Source: Exobacillus caeni
GTDB lineage: Bacteria > Bacillota > Bacilli > Bacillales > Guptibacillaceae
Direction of reading: 5' to 3'
Assembly: GCF_005747095.1 (NCBI RefSeq)
Contig: NZ_SWLG01000007.1
Coordinates: forward strand, 1-64,000
Length of the DNA: 64,000 bases
This document shows positions 35,363 to 43,879 of this stretch, one piece after another (the first letter of the stretch is position 1; each line of letters opens with the position of its first letter). The position numbers and the translations under genes were made by a program. The notes beneath the pieces were generated by a model. The model worked only from the letters and a program-made list of their open reading frames with translations, did not search any database and was not told the DNA's origin.

Positions 35363-35394
35363 AAAAAGGGATATCTACATTTCCTGGATATCCC
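35363..35394 (-). terminator. terminator after Pro/Gly-rich protein gene
   Basis: GGGATATC and GATATCCC pair; on the minus strand TTTTTCA follows. Confidence 0.8.
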
Positions 35395-35402
35395 TCACAT
35401 TC

Positions 35403-35648
35403 TTACTTGAATAACGACAGCATTGATCCTACCTGCTTCATCATATTGATTCCATTAGAAATTGTCCCAACATGTGACATCATTTTGCTTAAGTTACCGG
35501 TCAATCCTGGTTTTTGTTCTGGTTGTGATCCGTATTGATTCCAGAGATTGGGTCCCTGTGGTAAGTTCCCGGGAGGACGTCCAAATGGAGGGCGCTGCGG
35601 AAATTGCGAGAAAGATCCTGGTCGATTGTTCGGTGGGAAAAAAGGCAT
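35403..35648 (-). CDS. YppG/YqfQ-like Pro/Gly-rich small protein
   Basis: 81 aa. The N-terminal half is Pro/Phe/Gly/Gln rich (PFFPPNNRPGSF, PPFGRPPG), and the C-terminal helix LSKMMSHVGTISNGINMMKQ resembles the tails of YppG/YqfQ-type Bacillus proteins, which are associated with the spore coat. GAGGTG lies 6 bases before the ATG. Single gene with own terminator. Sporulation role inferred only from this resemblance. Confidence 0.6.
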   Translation of the reverse strand: MPFFPPNNRPGSFSQFPQRPPFGRPPGNLPQGPNLWNQYGSQPEQKPGLTGNLSKMMSHVGTISNGINMMKQVGSMLSLFK

Positions 35649-35786
35649 CTATATCACCTCACAAACTTTTTTAATTCAGAAACATGATACAGTTGTACAC
35701 TATCTACTCTATGTATAGGTAGTCTGTCTGCTTGTGCGGTGTCCATGAATCAGTAACAATACTAAAAATTAGGCACTGGCAAACTA

Positions 35787-35942
35787 CTATCTTCTAGACT
35801 GCTTTTTCATCAATTCAGTTAATTCATCGAGTTTCTGTATAAGTTTCTCATCATTATGTGTTTTGGTCTTCATGAACTGGAGAACCGTCACTAACAAATA
35901 TATTACAAATCCCCAGAAAGCTAAATACATGAAAAATAACAT
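35787..35942 (-). CDS. 51-aa single-helix membrane protein
   Basis: ATG at 35942 behind GGGGGG. An N-terminal hydrophobic helix (about 2-24) is followed by a charged helix with a leucine pattern (KLIQKLDELTELMKK), a likely short coiled coil. Same plan as the 45-aa protein at 38508-38645. It lies 31 bases after the 111-aa membrane protein gene on the same strand, so may share its transcript. Function unknown. Confidence 0.62.
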   Translation of the reverse strand: MLFFMYLAFWGFVIYLLVTVLQFMKTKTHNDEKLIQKLDELTELMKKQSRR

Positions 35943-35973
35943 ATGTCCCCCCTATTTAGTAGGTGGCCTGCTT

Positions 35974-36309
35974 TCATCCTTTGATATCAGGCCGTTCTTT
36001 AATCAGTTTTGCTAAAGACCTTAACAGTTCAATCACTAAAAAAACACCTCCATTGACCAGCGTAAGCAATCCTATTAATGCTCCGGCAAATCCTGCTCCT
36101 TCTCCTGTTCCATTTCCGTTATGGCTGTAAAAAAATAAATACCCGCTTAAAAAGCCAAACACAGGTGCAATGAGAATCATGATGATACCAGCAACTAAAA
36201 GTGTCAGTCTTCCTCTTTTTAGTTGGATAAAGAAAATGATATTAAGGGTAAAAAGAGCCAATGCAAATATTAATAAGATTAAAACGGCCATATTTAGAAT
36301 TGGCACCAT
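35974..36309 (-). CDS. hypothetical membrane protein, 111 aa
   Basis: Three to four hydrophobic helices (5-28, 36-60, 72-98) and a short charged C-terminus. The start is uncertain: AGGGAGGG directly touches the ATG at 36309, so the next codon GTG or a downstream ATG (codon 7) may be used. No known family. Probably first gene of a two-gene unit with the 51-aa protein. Confidence 0.65.
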   Translation of the reverse strand: MVPILNMAVLILLIFALALFTLNIIFFIQLKRGRLTLLVAGIIMILIAPVFGFLSGYLFFYSHNGNGTGEGAGFAGALIGLLTLVNGGVFLVIELLRSLAKLIKERPDIKG

Positions 36310-36605
36310 CCCTCCCTGTTCATCTATTAGTGAATTATATTCCTATGTATACGATTATTCCCTTCAATCTGCTAAAAGTCGTCCTACAAACAAAGACGAC
36401 GCTACAATGATATGGTTTCACGATGCCATTAGATCGGCTTTCAATTTTCACTTTGAGTAATTATGGAAGACAAAAGATAAGTTTATAAAGGATTCCAATT
36501 TGGGCTCCTAAATTAATTATTACTAATCACTAGCACATTCCACGGCAAAAAACTGTTTTGCGTCCTGTAGTACGGGAAATTTTATCCTCAAAGGAGGTAT
36601 TAGCA

Positions 36606-37352
36606 ATGCGTAACAATGATTCAGTCCGATCGTATGTAAACCTTTTCGCTTTTCTTTTAGTAATCTTAATGAATTACCTTGCAAATGCCCTCCCGCTAAA
36701 CGGCCAAACAACAGGCGAAGTTTCTGCCCAGTACCCTGTTCTTTACACTCCTGCCGGTTATGTATTCTCTATCTGGGGATTTATCTATCTTTTAACAGGT
36801 ATCTGGGTTATCTATCAGCTAATACCGAAGCATCGCGAACATCCCGTTTTTAAAAAAGCAAGCTACTGGTTCGCCTTGAGCTGTGTTCTGAATATTGGCT
36901 GGATCCTTTTATGGCACTATGAATTTATTAATCTAACACTTGTTGTGATGGTTTCACTTTTATTAACATTAATTATTATTTACAGAAAAACAGCTGATGC
37001 TGAACAATCTTCCTTCTGGCTAAGAGCGCCGTTTTCAGTTTACCTTGGATGGATTTCAGTGGCTACAATCGTAAACACTGGAGTAGTGCTAGTTGAAAAT
37101 AATTGGAGCCAGTGGGGAATATCGGCTGAAGCCTGGACAGTGATCATGCTTGCTATCGGTTGTTTGTTGGCTGTCTGGTTTGCATTTTCAAATAAAGATT
37201 TCTTATATCCTCTCGTATTCATCTGGGCATTCATAGGTATAACGGTAAAACAGTCGGAGTATGACATGATTGTTAATACTGCATGGGTTCTCGTCGGCAT
37301 TCTTTCGATAGTGGTTCTCATCCGAGCCTTTCGAAGGTTTCAATCAGTATAA
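36606..37352 (+). CDS. TspO/MBR-family tryptophan-rich sensory protein
   Basis: 248 aa from the ATG at 36606 behind AAAGGAGG (16 extra upstream codons are not needed). About seven hydrophobic helices, several Trp residues and the signature YTPAGYVFSIWGFIYLLTGIW. TspO proteins bind porphyrins and take part in stress sensing or tetrapyrrole handling. This one is longer than the 150-180 aa TspO proteins; it is the larger Firmicute type. Followed by a hairpin terminator. Confidence 0.78.
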   Translation: MRNNDSVRSYVNLFAFLLVILMNYLANALPLNGQTTGEVSAQYPVLYTPAGYVFSIWGFIYLLTGIWVIYQLIPKHREHPVFKKASYWFALSCVLNIGWILLWHYEFINLTLVVMVSLLLTLIIIYRKTADAEQSSFWLRAPFSVYLGWISVATIVNTGVVLVENNWSQWGISAEAWTVIMLAIGCLLAVWFAFSNKDFLYPLVFIWAFIGITVKQSEYDMIVNTAWVLVGILSIVVLIRAFRRFQSV

Positions 37353-37367
37353 AAACTTTAATTAAAA

Positions 37368-37403
37368 AAGGGGCCAGACACTTTGCTTTTGAGTCAGCCC
37401 CTT
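37368..37403 (+). terminator. terminator after TspO-like gene
   Basis: AAGGGGC pairs with GCCCCTT around a 22-base loop containing CAAAG/CTTTG; the element lies 15 bases after the stop. T-rich tail TCCTTCC is weak. Confidence 0.6.
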
Positions 37404-37490
37404 CCTTCCTGATTTATGTTATTTTTTGATATAAACTTTCCACCATGGTCTCTGCTAGAATCACAGCCTCTTTGATTAATATAAATAAGG

Positions 37491-37772
37491 TTAGTCGTTG
37501 TTATTATGTAGCTTTAGATTTAAGAAATTTTTCCCGAGAAATCCTATTCCGAAAAGCATCATCATAGCGCTTGCTGCAAAGAACCCTTTCGCATAATATG
37601 GAATCCTTGCCTCCGGAACACGATCGTTTATTTCAAATACAAAAAAGTGCACTCCGATCCCATCACCATCTACATTCGTACCAAGAGACCACAGGCCAAT
37701 CCCTTTGTTTAACAATAGTATCGCGATAAAGATAAAAGCTGCTGGCACGATCCAGCGACTAAATATATTCAT
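37491..37772 (-). CDS. hypothetical membrane protein, 93 aa
   Basis: ATG at 37772 is used, with GGATGG about 9 bases upstream. Two helices (6-25, 65-82) flank a polar segment DGDGIGVHFFVFEIND. Overlaps the end of the 96-aa gene by 14 bases, a sign of coupled translation. No known family. Confidence 0.65.
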   Translation of the reverse strand: MNIFSRWIVPAAFIFIAILLLNKGIGLWSLGTNVDGDGIGVHFFVFEINDRVPEARIPYYAKGFFAASAMMMLFGIGFLGKNFLNLKLHNNND

Positions 37773-38049
37773 GATTATCGTCCATCCGGTCTGCCTTTCT
37801 CCCGGCATATAACGTGATTTGGACTAGAAAAACTGCCAGCAGAGAAAATATGCTATTAAAAACAATGGCAAACGGCACTAGCCCGGGAACTTCAAAGATA
37901 GCAGCATACAAATATCCTCCCAGCATACTCACTAATACAATAAAGCCGAAGTGAATCTTTTGAAATAAGAAAAGCACTATTCCACTGACCAGCATCACTA
38001 ATGCTCCCATAATGAGAAAGTGAAAGCCAAAGATAACTAAAAAGTCCAT
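37759..38049 (-). CDS. hypothetical membrane protein, 96 aa
   Basis: AAGGAGGGGACTGA precedes the ATG at 38049. Three helices (4-28, 33-53, 58-80). First gene of a two-gene unit with the 93-aa membrane protein, with which it probably forms a complex. No known family. Confidence 0.7.
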   Translation of the reverse strand: MDFLVIFGFHFLIMGALVMLVSGIVLFLFQKIHFGFIVLVSMLGGYLYAAIFEVPGLVPFAIVFNSIFSLLAVFLVQITLYAGRKADRMDDNHEYI

Positions 38050-38139
38050 TCAGTCCCCTCCTTAAAAACTTAGCACGTTTTATATAAGTAGACGATATGT
38101 AAGAAAATTCGGTTTCATTTTAATAATTAACAATCAAAA

Positions 38140-38164
38140 AAGAGCTGCAAAAATGCATGCTCTT
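38140..38164 (-). terminator. terminator after 56-aa peptide gene
   Basis: AAGAGC-TGCA pairs with TGCA-GCTCTT, with TTTTTTGATTG on the minus strand. Confidence 0.75.
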
Positions 38165-38258
38165 AAAATCTTTATATGTATCTTTTATTCATTTGGAAAT
38201 CATTATACCACTCAACGTTATCCCACTTATTATAATCGTGTTCGGTAGTTTGATAATA

Positions 38259-38429
38259 TCATTCACACGTCACCGACCAATTAATCGCTAAAAAGCCCTT
38301 CTCACCATGCGGAATCTTGCTGTTTTCTACACACAGTTGCTTTGTGTGCTTAAATAATTGGTAGTTCGAAATCATTACAACTGACAATGCAAGGAACAGA
38401 ACGATAACAAAAAATTTTTTCTTACTCAT
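38259..38429 (-). CDS. 56-aa secreted or membrane peptide with two cysteines
   Basis: Short ORF with AGGGGAG about 10 bases before the ATG at 38429. A basic start (MSKKKFFV) precedes a hydrophobic helix (about 6-21), then a 35-residue tail with two cysteines (QLCVE, VTCE), which could form a disulfide outside the cell. A terminator lies about 95 bases after the stop. No known family. Confidence 0.6.
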   Translation of the reverse strand: MSKKKFFVIVLFLALSVVMISNYQLFKHTKQLCVENSKIPHGEKGFLAINWSVTCE

Positions 38430-38507
38430 CTTAGACTTTCTCCCCTGTTTCAGTTCAACTGCGAAGTTTATAAAACAAAACTCTCAATCTTTTAATAATA
38501 CCAATTT

Positions 38508-38645
38508 TCACCCTTGTTTATTCTTAATATCTTCTAATAACGCAATAATCTTTTCATTCTGTTCGATCATGTCCGCATTTTGTTTCCTTAACCTGGTAAA
38601 ATCAAACAGAAATATAATTAAAATGACCACGATAAAAATACCCAT
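38508..38645 (-). CDS. 45-aa single-helix membrane protein
   Basis: GAGGTG lies 5 bases before the ATG at 38645. A hydrophobic helix (2-15) is followed by a charged coiled-coil tail (RLRKQNADMIEQNEKIIALL). The arrangement is the same as the 51-aa protein at 35787-35942, without clear sequence identity. Function unknown. Confidence 0.65.
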   Translation of the reverse strand: MGIFIVVILIIFLFDFTRLRKQNADMIEQNEKIIALLEDIKNKQG

Positions 38646-38715
38646 CTATTCACCTCAAATCTCTGGTTAACCCGCTTCTTACTTCAACAAAACGAGTTGT
38701 TTTCCTTCTATAAAA

Positions 38716-38759
38716 AAATGGTGAGGTGTAAACTTATGTCGGTTTACACCTCACCATTT
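38716..38759 (-). terminator. terminator after ABC exporter gene
   Basis: AAATGGTGAGGTGTAAAC pairs with GTTTACACCTCACCATTT: an 18-bp perfect stem with TTTTTTTA on the minus strand. Confidence 0.92.
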
Positions 38760-38777
38760 GTAATTCAGAGCCTTATC

Positions 38778-40502
38778 TTAATAAATGGAAGCATGCTGAT
38801 GTGCATGGAGCCTTGTAAAAATCCCATCCTCAATAGAGAGCAGTTCGGCATGAGTACCATCCTCCACAATACCGTTTTGGTCTACAACAAGAATTCTGTC
38901 TGCATTTCGAATCGTTGCCAATCGATGGGCGATGACGAGCGTTGTCCGGTCTTTGGCGAGCTCTGTCAACGCTTCCTGGATGATTGCTTCTGTCTCTGTA
39001 TCCAGGGCAGATGTGGCCTCATCCAGGATAAGGATACGCGGGTTTTTCAAGAACATACGGGCAATCGACAGGCGCTGTTTTTGCCCTCCTGATAGTTTTA
39101 ACCCTCGTTCACCGATTTGAGTGTCATACCCATCAGGCAACGCTGCGATCAGATCTGTAAGGTGTGCACGTCTTGTCGCTTCCTCTATCTCTTCCTGCGT
39201 CGCATCTAACTTTCCATATGCTATATTTTCCCTTAACGTCCCGGTAAACAGGAACACATCCTGCTGAACAATGCCGATGTTGGAACGAAGCGATTCCTTC
39301 GTCATATTGCGAATATCGATTCCATCTATCGTGATAAAGCCTTTCTCAACATCATAAAACCGTGGGATCAAGGAGCATATCGTTGTTTTTCCTGCTCCTG
39401 ATGGGCCAACAAAAGCGACGGTTTGCCCGGACTGGATAGTAAAGCTCAAACCGTTCAGGATACTCCTGTTTTCTTCATAGCCAAAGGTGACATTATGAAA
39501 AGAGATATTTCCATTTAACTCCGGTACTTCGATGGCATCTGGCATGTTTTCAATATCCGGTTCCTGGTCCATCAGTTCGGCAAATCTCTTAAATCCAGCC
39601 ATCCCTTTCGGATACAATTCAAGTAATGCACTAATTTTATCGATCGGTTTAAAAAGGACGTTCACATAAAGGATAAAAGCAACTAATTCCCCGTAAGTCA
39701 ACAATCCTGAGAAACTCAACCATGCTCCGTAAACAAGAATGATCAAAGTCATTAAACGAGTGGTGATATATATTCCAGATAAATTCACACTCATTACCTT
39801 ATAAGCCTTCAGTTTCGAAGCTCGGAAAAACAAGTTATTTTGATTAAAACGTTTCCTTTCATATTCTTCATTCGTAAAGGATTGAACAACACGAACGCCT
39901 GATACGCTATCTTCTACCCGTCCGTTAACATCTGCAATATTTCCATACATCCGGGTCCACGCTTTATTCATTTTGATATTTGAGTAAGAAATAAGCCAAA
40001 CAAGGAATGGAACAATGATGATCGCAATCAATGCAAGCTTTGCGTTGATCGTTATCATGATCCAAAAGGCTCCGATAAAGGTCATAACGGCAATGAACAG
40101 ATCCTCGGGGCCGTGGTGGGCAAGCTCCCCGATATCCATCAAGTCATTCGTTATTCGACTCATGATGTGGCCGGTTTTCGTATTATCGAAGAAACGGAAC
40201 GATTGACGTTGAACATGATAGAAAAGTTCCCTTCTCATATCTGTCTCAATATTGATTCCGAGCTTATGGCCCCAAAAGTTAACGACAAATTGCATAACGG
40301 AACTGAATAAATAAAGAGCAAGCAGACCTGCGCTGACAGCCAGAATGGTACTCCAGTCACCTTCAGGCAAAAGGCTGTCGATAAACCAGGAAACGGCCAA
40401 TGGAAATCCAAGCTCTAAAATCCCAACTAAAACCGCACATACAAAATCGATGTAAAACAGCTTCCGATGCGGGCGGTAATAACTAAAGAAGCGTTTGATC
40501 AT
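38778..40502 (-). CDS. ABC exporter, fused membrane and ATPase domains
   Basis: 574 aa. ATG at 40502 behind GGGGGA is preferred to one five codons earlier. Six membrane helices fill about 1-310; the ATPase has Walker A GPSGAGKTT, signature LSGGQKQRLSIARMFL and Walker B ILILDEATSALD with the H-loop AHRLATI. Homodimeric type I exporter of the MsbA/BmrA/YfiB group; exports drugs or lipids. The encoded substrate is unknown. Terminates with a strong hairpin. Confidence 0.88.
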   Translation of the reverse strand: MIKRFFSYYRPHRKLFYIDFVCAVLVGILELGFPLAVSWFIDSLLPEGDWSTILAVSAGLLALYLFSSVMQFVVNFWGHKLGINIETDMRRELFYHVQRQSFRFFDNTKTGHIMSRITNDLMDIGELAHHGPEDLFIAVMTFIGAFWIMITINAKLALIAIIIVPFLVWLISYSNIKMNKAWTRMYGNIADVNGRVEDSVSGVRVVQSFTNEEYERKRFNQNNLFFRASKLKAYKVMSVNLSGIYITTRLMTLIILVYGAWLSFSGLLTYGELVAFILYVNVLFKPIDKISALLELYPKGMAGFKRFAELMDQEPDIENMPDAIEVPELNGNISFHNVTFGYEENRSILNGLSFTIQSGQTVAFVGPSGAGKTTICSLIPRFYDVEKGFITIDGIDIRNMTKESLRSNIGIVQQDVFLFTGTLRENIAYGKLDATQEEIEEATRRAHLTDLIAALPDGYDTQIGERGLKLSGGQKQRLSIARMFLKNPRILILDEATSALDTETEAIIQEALTELAKDRTTLVIAHRLATIRNADRILVVDQNGIVEDGTHAELLSIEDGIFTRLHAHQHASIY

Positions 40503-40912
40503 AAAGGTATCCCCCATAAATTAACGAAATTGTTCTCACAATATAGTAAATTACAATTCTATAAAAGGCAATAAGTATTTAAAAAGCGTACCCTACATTG
40601 AGGATACGCCTTTTAAAACATATAGTCTTATAAAACTGGATCACAAAGTTCCACGTTATTCTCCGTTTCAGTCCATTTAGAGTAGATTTCCAGCGTTCAT
40701 TTTTCAGGTGCTCTTCGATATCCATTCTCTTCAATCCATTGGGGTTAAGCCTTGAAAACATTATAGAGAATCTACTTCCATAAGAATTTGGACGCTTAAA
40801 AATAAGTTTGGTCTTAAAATTTTCAACTGAGCTATGACGTTAACGACAATTAGAAAAAACGCGGACCTATTCTTGAGGAAATCGCGTTTTATCCTGGAAT
40901 TATTCGATATAA
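40503..40912. other. 410-base intergenic region with two hairpins
   Basis: A hairpin at 40581-40615 (AAAAAGCGTACCC with GGATACGCCTTTT) and the S41 gene terminator at 40854-40890 are clear. A 60-codon minus-strand ORF (40579-40761) lacks a ribosome site and overlaps the first hairpin; it is not called. Confidence 0.55.
40854..40890 (-). terminator. terminator after S41 peptidase gene
   Basis: AAAACGCG pairs with CGCGTTTT around a 20-base loop; TTTT follows on the minus strand. Confidence 0.8.
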
Positions 40913-41926
40913 CTACTTTTTGCCGTGCAGTTCTGCTAATACATCATCAATTTCTTTTACTAAGAAGCTATACTCTTTTCTTTCTTCGTATTTTTCTCTG
41001 TTTTTCATTAATGCTTTTTCATATGCCGCATCTAAAGCTTCTTCAGCTGTTATTTCTTGATCAGGTATGACCCCGGTTCCTTCCCAGTTCCCCCCTGTTA
41101 CAGGACTGATCGATCTACCGGAAGGAATAAAGAGACGTATATGCTCTGTAACCTGATGATAAAATCCAGGATTGGCACCGCCACCTGTGATTTCACCGAA
41201 CACCTCTGCTCGCCCCATGTTTTTCATGGCATAAGCAAACAGTTCTCCTGCTGAGAAGGTCCTCTTGCTTGTAAGAATATAGACAGGCTTGTCCAGATAA
41301 AGTTGCCCTGGTACATGTGGCAGGGTCCAAACTTGTGATGTCTTATCTTCATCCTTTCTGTAAAAGCTTTCTATATGTGTAGGTTCTTTCACAAGATAGC
41401 TTGCGAACAGTGAAACCATATACGCGGTTCCACCGAGATTTTTTCTTAAGTCTATGATAAGGGCGTCGGTATGAGTTATTGCGTTCATCGCATTGATTGC
41501 TGACTCAGAAGCTTCAGGAACTGTATCCATGTCATAAAACACTCGAAGATCGATGTAGCCGATATTTCCCGGCAGACGTTCGATTCGGTGGATTCCGTAA
41601 TTATTGATTTCAGCAACCCTTTTGTATTCAGCTACCATCTCTTCATCGGATACTTCTTCAGCATTATCCGAATGGTTTTCCTGAATCATAATATGAAGAT
41701 GCTTATCCCCGTTTACAGATTGAAGGTCTTCTTCAATACTCTTTTTCAATTCCTCATGATTTGAAAGCTTCTCATATTTCCCCTCGGTTAGTCCGCGTTC
41801 CAAACGAGAACAAACCTTATCAGCCACCTCCGGAAAAATATAGTTCTTCTTCAAAAGGACTACGCTTTTTAAGATAAATTCAGAGATTTCTTTTTTGCTA
41901 AGATTGATTTCTTTAACTGTATCCAT
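40913..41926 (-). CDS. S41-family peptidase (CtpA/IRBP type), cytosolic
   Basis: 337 aa. Start set at the ATG at 41926, 8 bases from GGAG; the 26 upstream codons have no ribosome site. The N-terminal helical domain (about 1-95) precedes a core with LIIDLRKNLGGTAYM, and the catalytic Ser in TSKRTFSAGELFAYAMKN with Lys four residues on in GEITGGGANPG. There is no signal peptide and no PDZ domain. Substrate unknown. Confidence 0.78.
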   Translation of the reverse strand: MDTVKEINLSKKEISEFILKSVVLLKKNYIFPEVADKVCSRLERGLTEGKYEKLSNHEELKKSIEEDLQSVNGDKHLHIMIQENHSDNAEEVSDEEMVAEYKRVAEINNYGIHRIERLPGNIGYIDLRVFYDMDTVPEASESAINAMNAITHTDALIIDLRKNLGGTAYMVSLFASYLVKEPTHIESFYRKDEDKTSQVWTLPHVPGQLYLDKPVYILTSKRTFSAGELFAYAMKNMGRAEVFGEITGGGANPGFYHQVTEHIRLFIPSGRSISPVTGGNWEGTGVIPDQEITAEEALDAAYEKALMKNREKYEERKEYSFLVKEIDDVLAELHGKK

Positions 41927-42199
41927 CAGCTTCGTCTCCTCGATGTTTTTATCAAATTTAGAAATTCCTTTAAAGTCTTTAAAATCCTCTTTTTTAAATT
42001 GCAAGAGTATGGCAAGTTTCTGATGAATACATTCTGTTCTATCATAACGTTTTCTTATTTCGCTTTTGCAGTAATATAAAAACGGCGTACACTATATGCC
42101 GCCGTTTTTATATTCTTGTATCCTAAACCCTATATCCTCAAACCGGGCATAGCCTACATTACGCAACCTTATTAAGTTAAGTATGATCTATTTAGTACC
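41927..42199. other. 272-base intergenic region with ktr terminator
   Basis: Contains the hairpin at 42078-42109 that ends the KtrB operon. No gene, repeat or RNA is visible. Confidence 0.5.
42078..42109 (-). terminator. terminator of KtrB operon
   Basis: AAAAACGGCG pairs with CGCCGTTTTT; T run on both strands. Confidence 0.82.
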
Positions 42200-42400
42200 T
42201 TACTCTATCAAATTAGGAAAGAAAGTCATAAAAACAATCATAAACACAACACTTACAAATGTGATTAGTACAGAAGGATAGTGATAAAAGATAGTTCTTT
42301 TCAAATGGTCAATAAATAAGAAAATAACCAATCGTGAAGTAATCAATCCGACTACGAAACCCACAAGTCCACTTTTCAACCGTGTTTTTAAATTTATCAT
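42200..42400 (-). CDS. 66-aa small membrane protein coupled to KtrB
   Basis: Start ATG overlaps the ktrB-like stop (ATGA, 42397-42400), and a terminator follows the gene. Two hydrophobic helices (about 10-29 and 44-60) flank a short charged loop with LKRTIFYH. Not a known KtrA/KtrC RCK protein. The coupling suggests an accessory subunit of the potassium transporter. No family known to me. Confidence 0.65.
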   Translation of the reverse strand: MINLKTRLKSGLVGFVVGLITSRLVIFLFIDHLKRTIFYHYPSVLITFVSVVFMIVFMTFFPNLIE

Positions 42401-43761
42401 CCAATGATCACTCTCTCCTTAGGATATTGATAGCGATCTTTAACTTCTTTTCCTCTAATAATGAATAACAATGAAAAGATTCCAATTCGGCCAATAAACA
42501 TCAGGGCTATGATAATAATTTTTCCCGGTGTACTTAGCTCAGAAGTAATTCCCATTGACAAGCCAGTCGTTCCAAAAGCTGATGCTACTTCAAAAGTGAT
42601 TTCCATTAAATGAAATGGCTCAAATCTAATCAAAAGAATGACAGCAAAGAAACAAATTATTCCTGCAGTAACAATGACAATGAAAGAACGTATTACATCT
42701 TGTTGATCAATCTCTCTGTTGAAAACTTTGATCGTATTTTTTCCCTTTGCAAATGAATAAATGCTTAGAAGTGCGATAGCAAATGTCGTTGTACGAATAC
42801 CTCCTCCCACACTACTTGGTGATGCTCCAATAAACATCAAACTACTGATTCCAAGAAGAGTTGCATTATTAAATTCGCTAACATCCATTGTTGCCAGCCC
42901 GCCATTTCTAGTTGTAACCGATTGAAAAAGCGCATAAAAGAACGATTCGTGCCACGTCTTTCCTTGAAAAAAGTTACCTTGTTCAAACACCAATATAAAA
43001 AGTGTTCCGATTAAGACTAAAGCAAAAAAGGTAAAGGTTGTTAACTTAGTATAAAGTGAAAATCGAAAAGGAAAGTTTCCTCTATGTATTAAGTATTCTT
43101 TTACTTCGATCAATACAGGAAAACCGATTGCTCCAAGAATTAAAAGGGTAATATTTATAAATTGAACAAAGTAATCCTGAGCAAATGGTACAAGGGACGA
43201 GCCTGTTATATCAAAGCCAGCATTTGTTGTCGCACTTACAGAAGCAAAAGCACCCTGAATGTAAGCTTCTTGCCAGGTCGGGAAGTATTTCATAAAGTAC
43301 GTTCCTAAAATAAGAAAACCGATAAATTCTATTAACAGAATAAGCCCTAGAATTTGTTTCATTAATCGGACCAGTCCTGAAAAAGTTGATCGGTTTTGAT
43401 CGGTCATAATTAACTGTCTTTCTCTAAATCCGATTTTCTTTCCAAACAGCAACCAAACAAAGGTCCCAAGAGTCATAATGCCGATTCCTCCAAATTGAAG
43501 AATGAACATTGAAATAAAATAACCTGTTGTATTGAAAGTGTCTATTGTTGAAACAACCGTTAGCCCAGTAACACTTACCGCACTAACAGCTGTAAAAACA
43601 GCATCAACAAAGGAAAGTTCAACACCTGGTCTGTGAGCGAATGGTAAACTTACTAATATTGTGGATATCACTACAGCTGAAACATAGAAAAGGACAATTA
43701 ATTGTACCGAAGTTAACCTTCTAGTGATGCGTTGTGTATTTCTATCGTCTTTTACGTTCAT
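42397..43761 (-). CDS. KtrB/TrkH-type potassium uptake membrane protein
   Basis: 454 aa with about ten membrane helices and the four pore-loop filter sequences of the TrkH/KtrB superfamily: AVSVTGLTVV, SATTNAGFDI, VTTRNGGLAT and AFGTTGLSMG. KtrB works with a cytosolic RCK subunit (KtrA/KtrC), which is not encoded next to it. The adjacent divergent gene is a YugO-type K+ channel, so the locus combines potassium uptake and release. AAGGTAGTG precedes the ATG. Coupled to a 66-aa membrane protein. Confidence 0.88.
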   Translation of the reverse strand: MNVKDDRNTQRITRRLTSVQLIVLFYVSAVVISTILVSLPFAHRPGVELSFVDAVFTAVSAVSVTGLTVVSTIDTFNTTGYFISMFILQFGGIGIMTLGTFVWLLFGKKIGFRERQLIMTDQNRSTFSGLVRLMKQILGLILLIEFIGFLILGTYFMKYFPTWQEAYIQGAFASVSATTNAGFDITGSSLVPFAQDYFVQFINITLLILGAIGFPVLIEVKEYLIHRGNFPFRFSLYTKLTTFTFFALVLIGTLFILVFEQGNFFQGKTWHESFFYALFQSVTTRNGGLATMDVSEFNNATLLGISSLMFIGASPSSVGGGIRTTTFAIALLSIYSFAKGKNTIKVFNREIDQQDVIRSFIVIVTAGIICFFAVILLIRFEPFHLMEITFEVASAFGTTGLSMGITSELSTPGKIIIIALMFIGRIGIFSLLFIIRGKEVKDRYQYPKERVIIG

Positions 43762-43879
43762 TTGTTTTCACTACCTTTAAGTTTAGAACTACTCCCATTT
43801 ATGGAATAACTATACTATATAAAAACCAACCACTTTATACAATGACGGTAGAGCTTTAATACTTTGTGGAGGTTAGGAA

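Noticed and set aside
40579-40761. 60-codon minus-strand ORF with basic composition, reminiscent of FbpB-type basic proteins
   Set aside because: No ribosome site, and the end overlaps a bidirectional hairpin terminator; similarity is only compositional.
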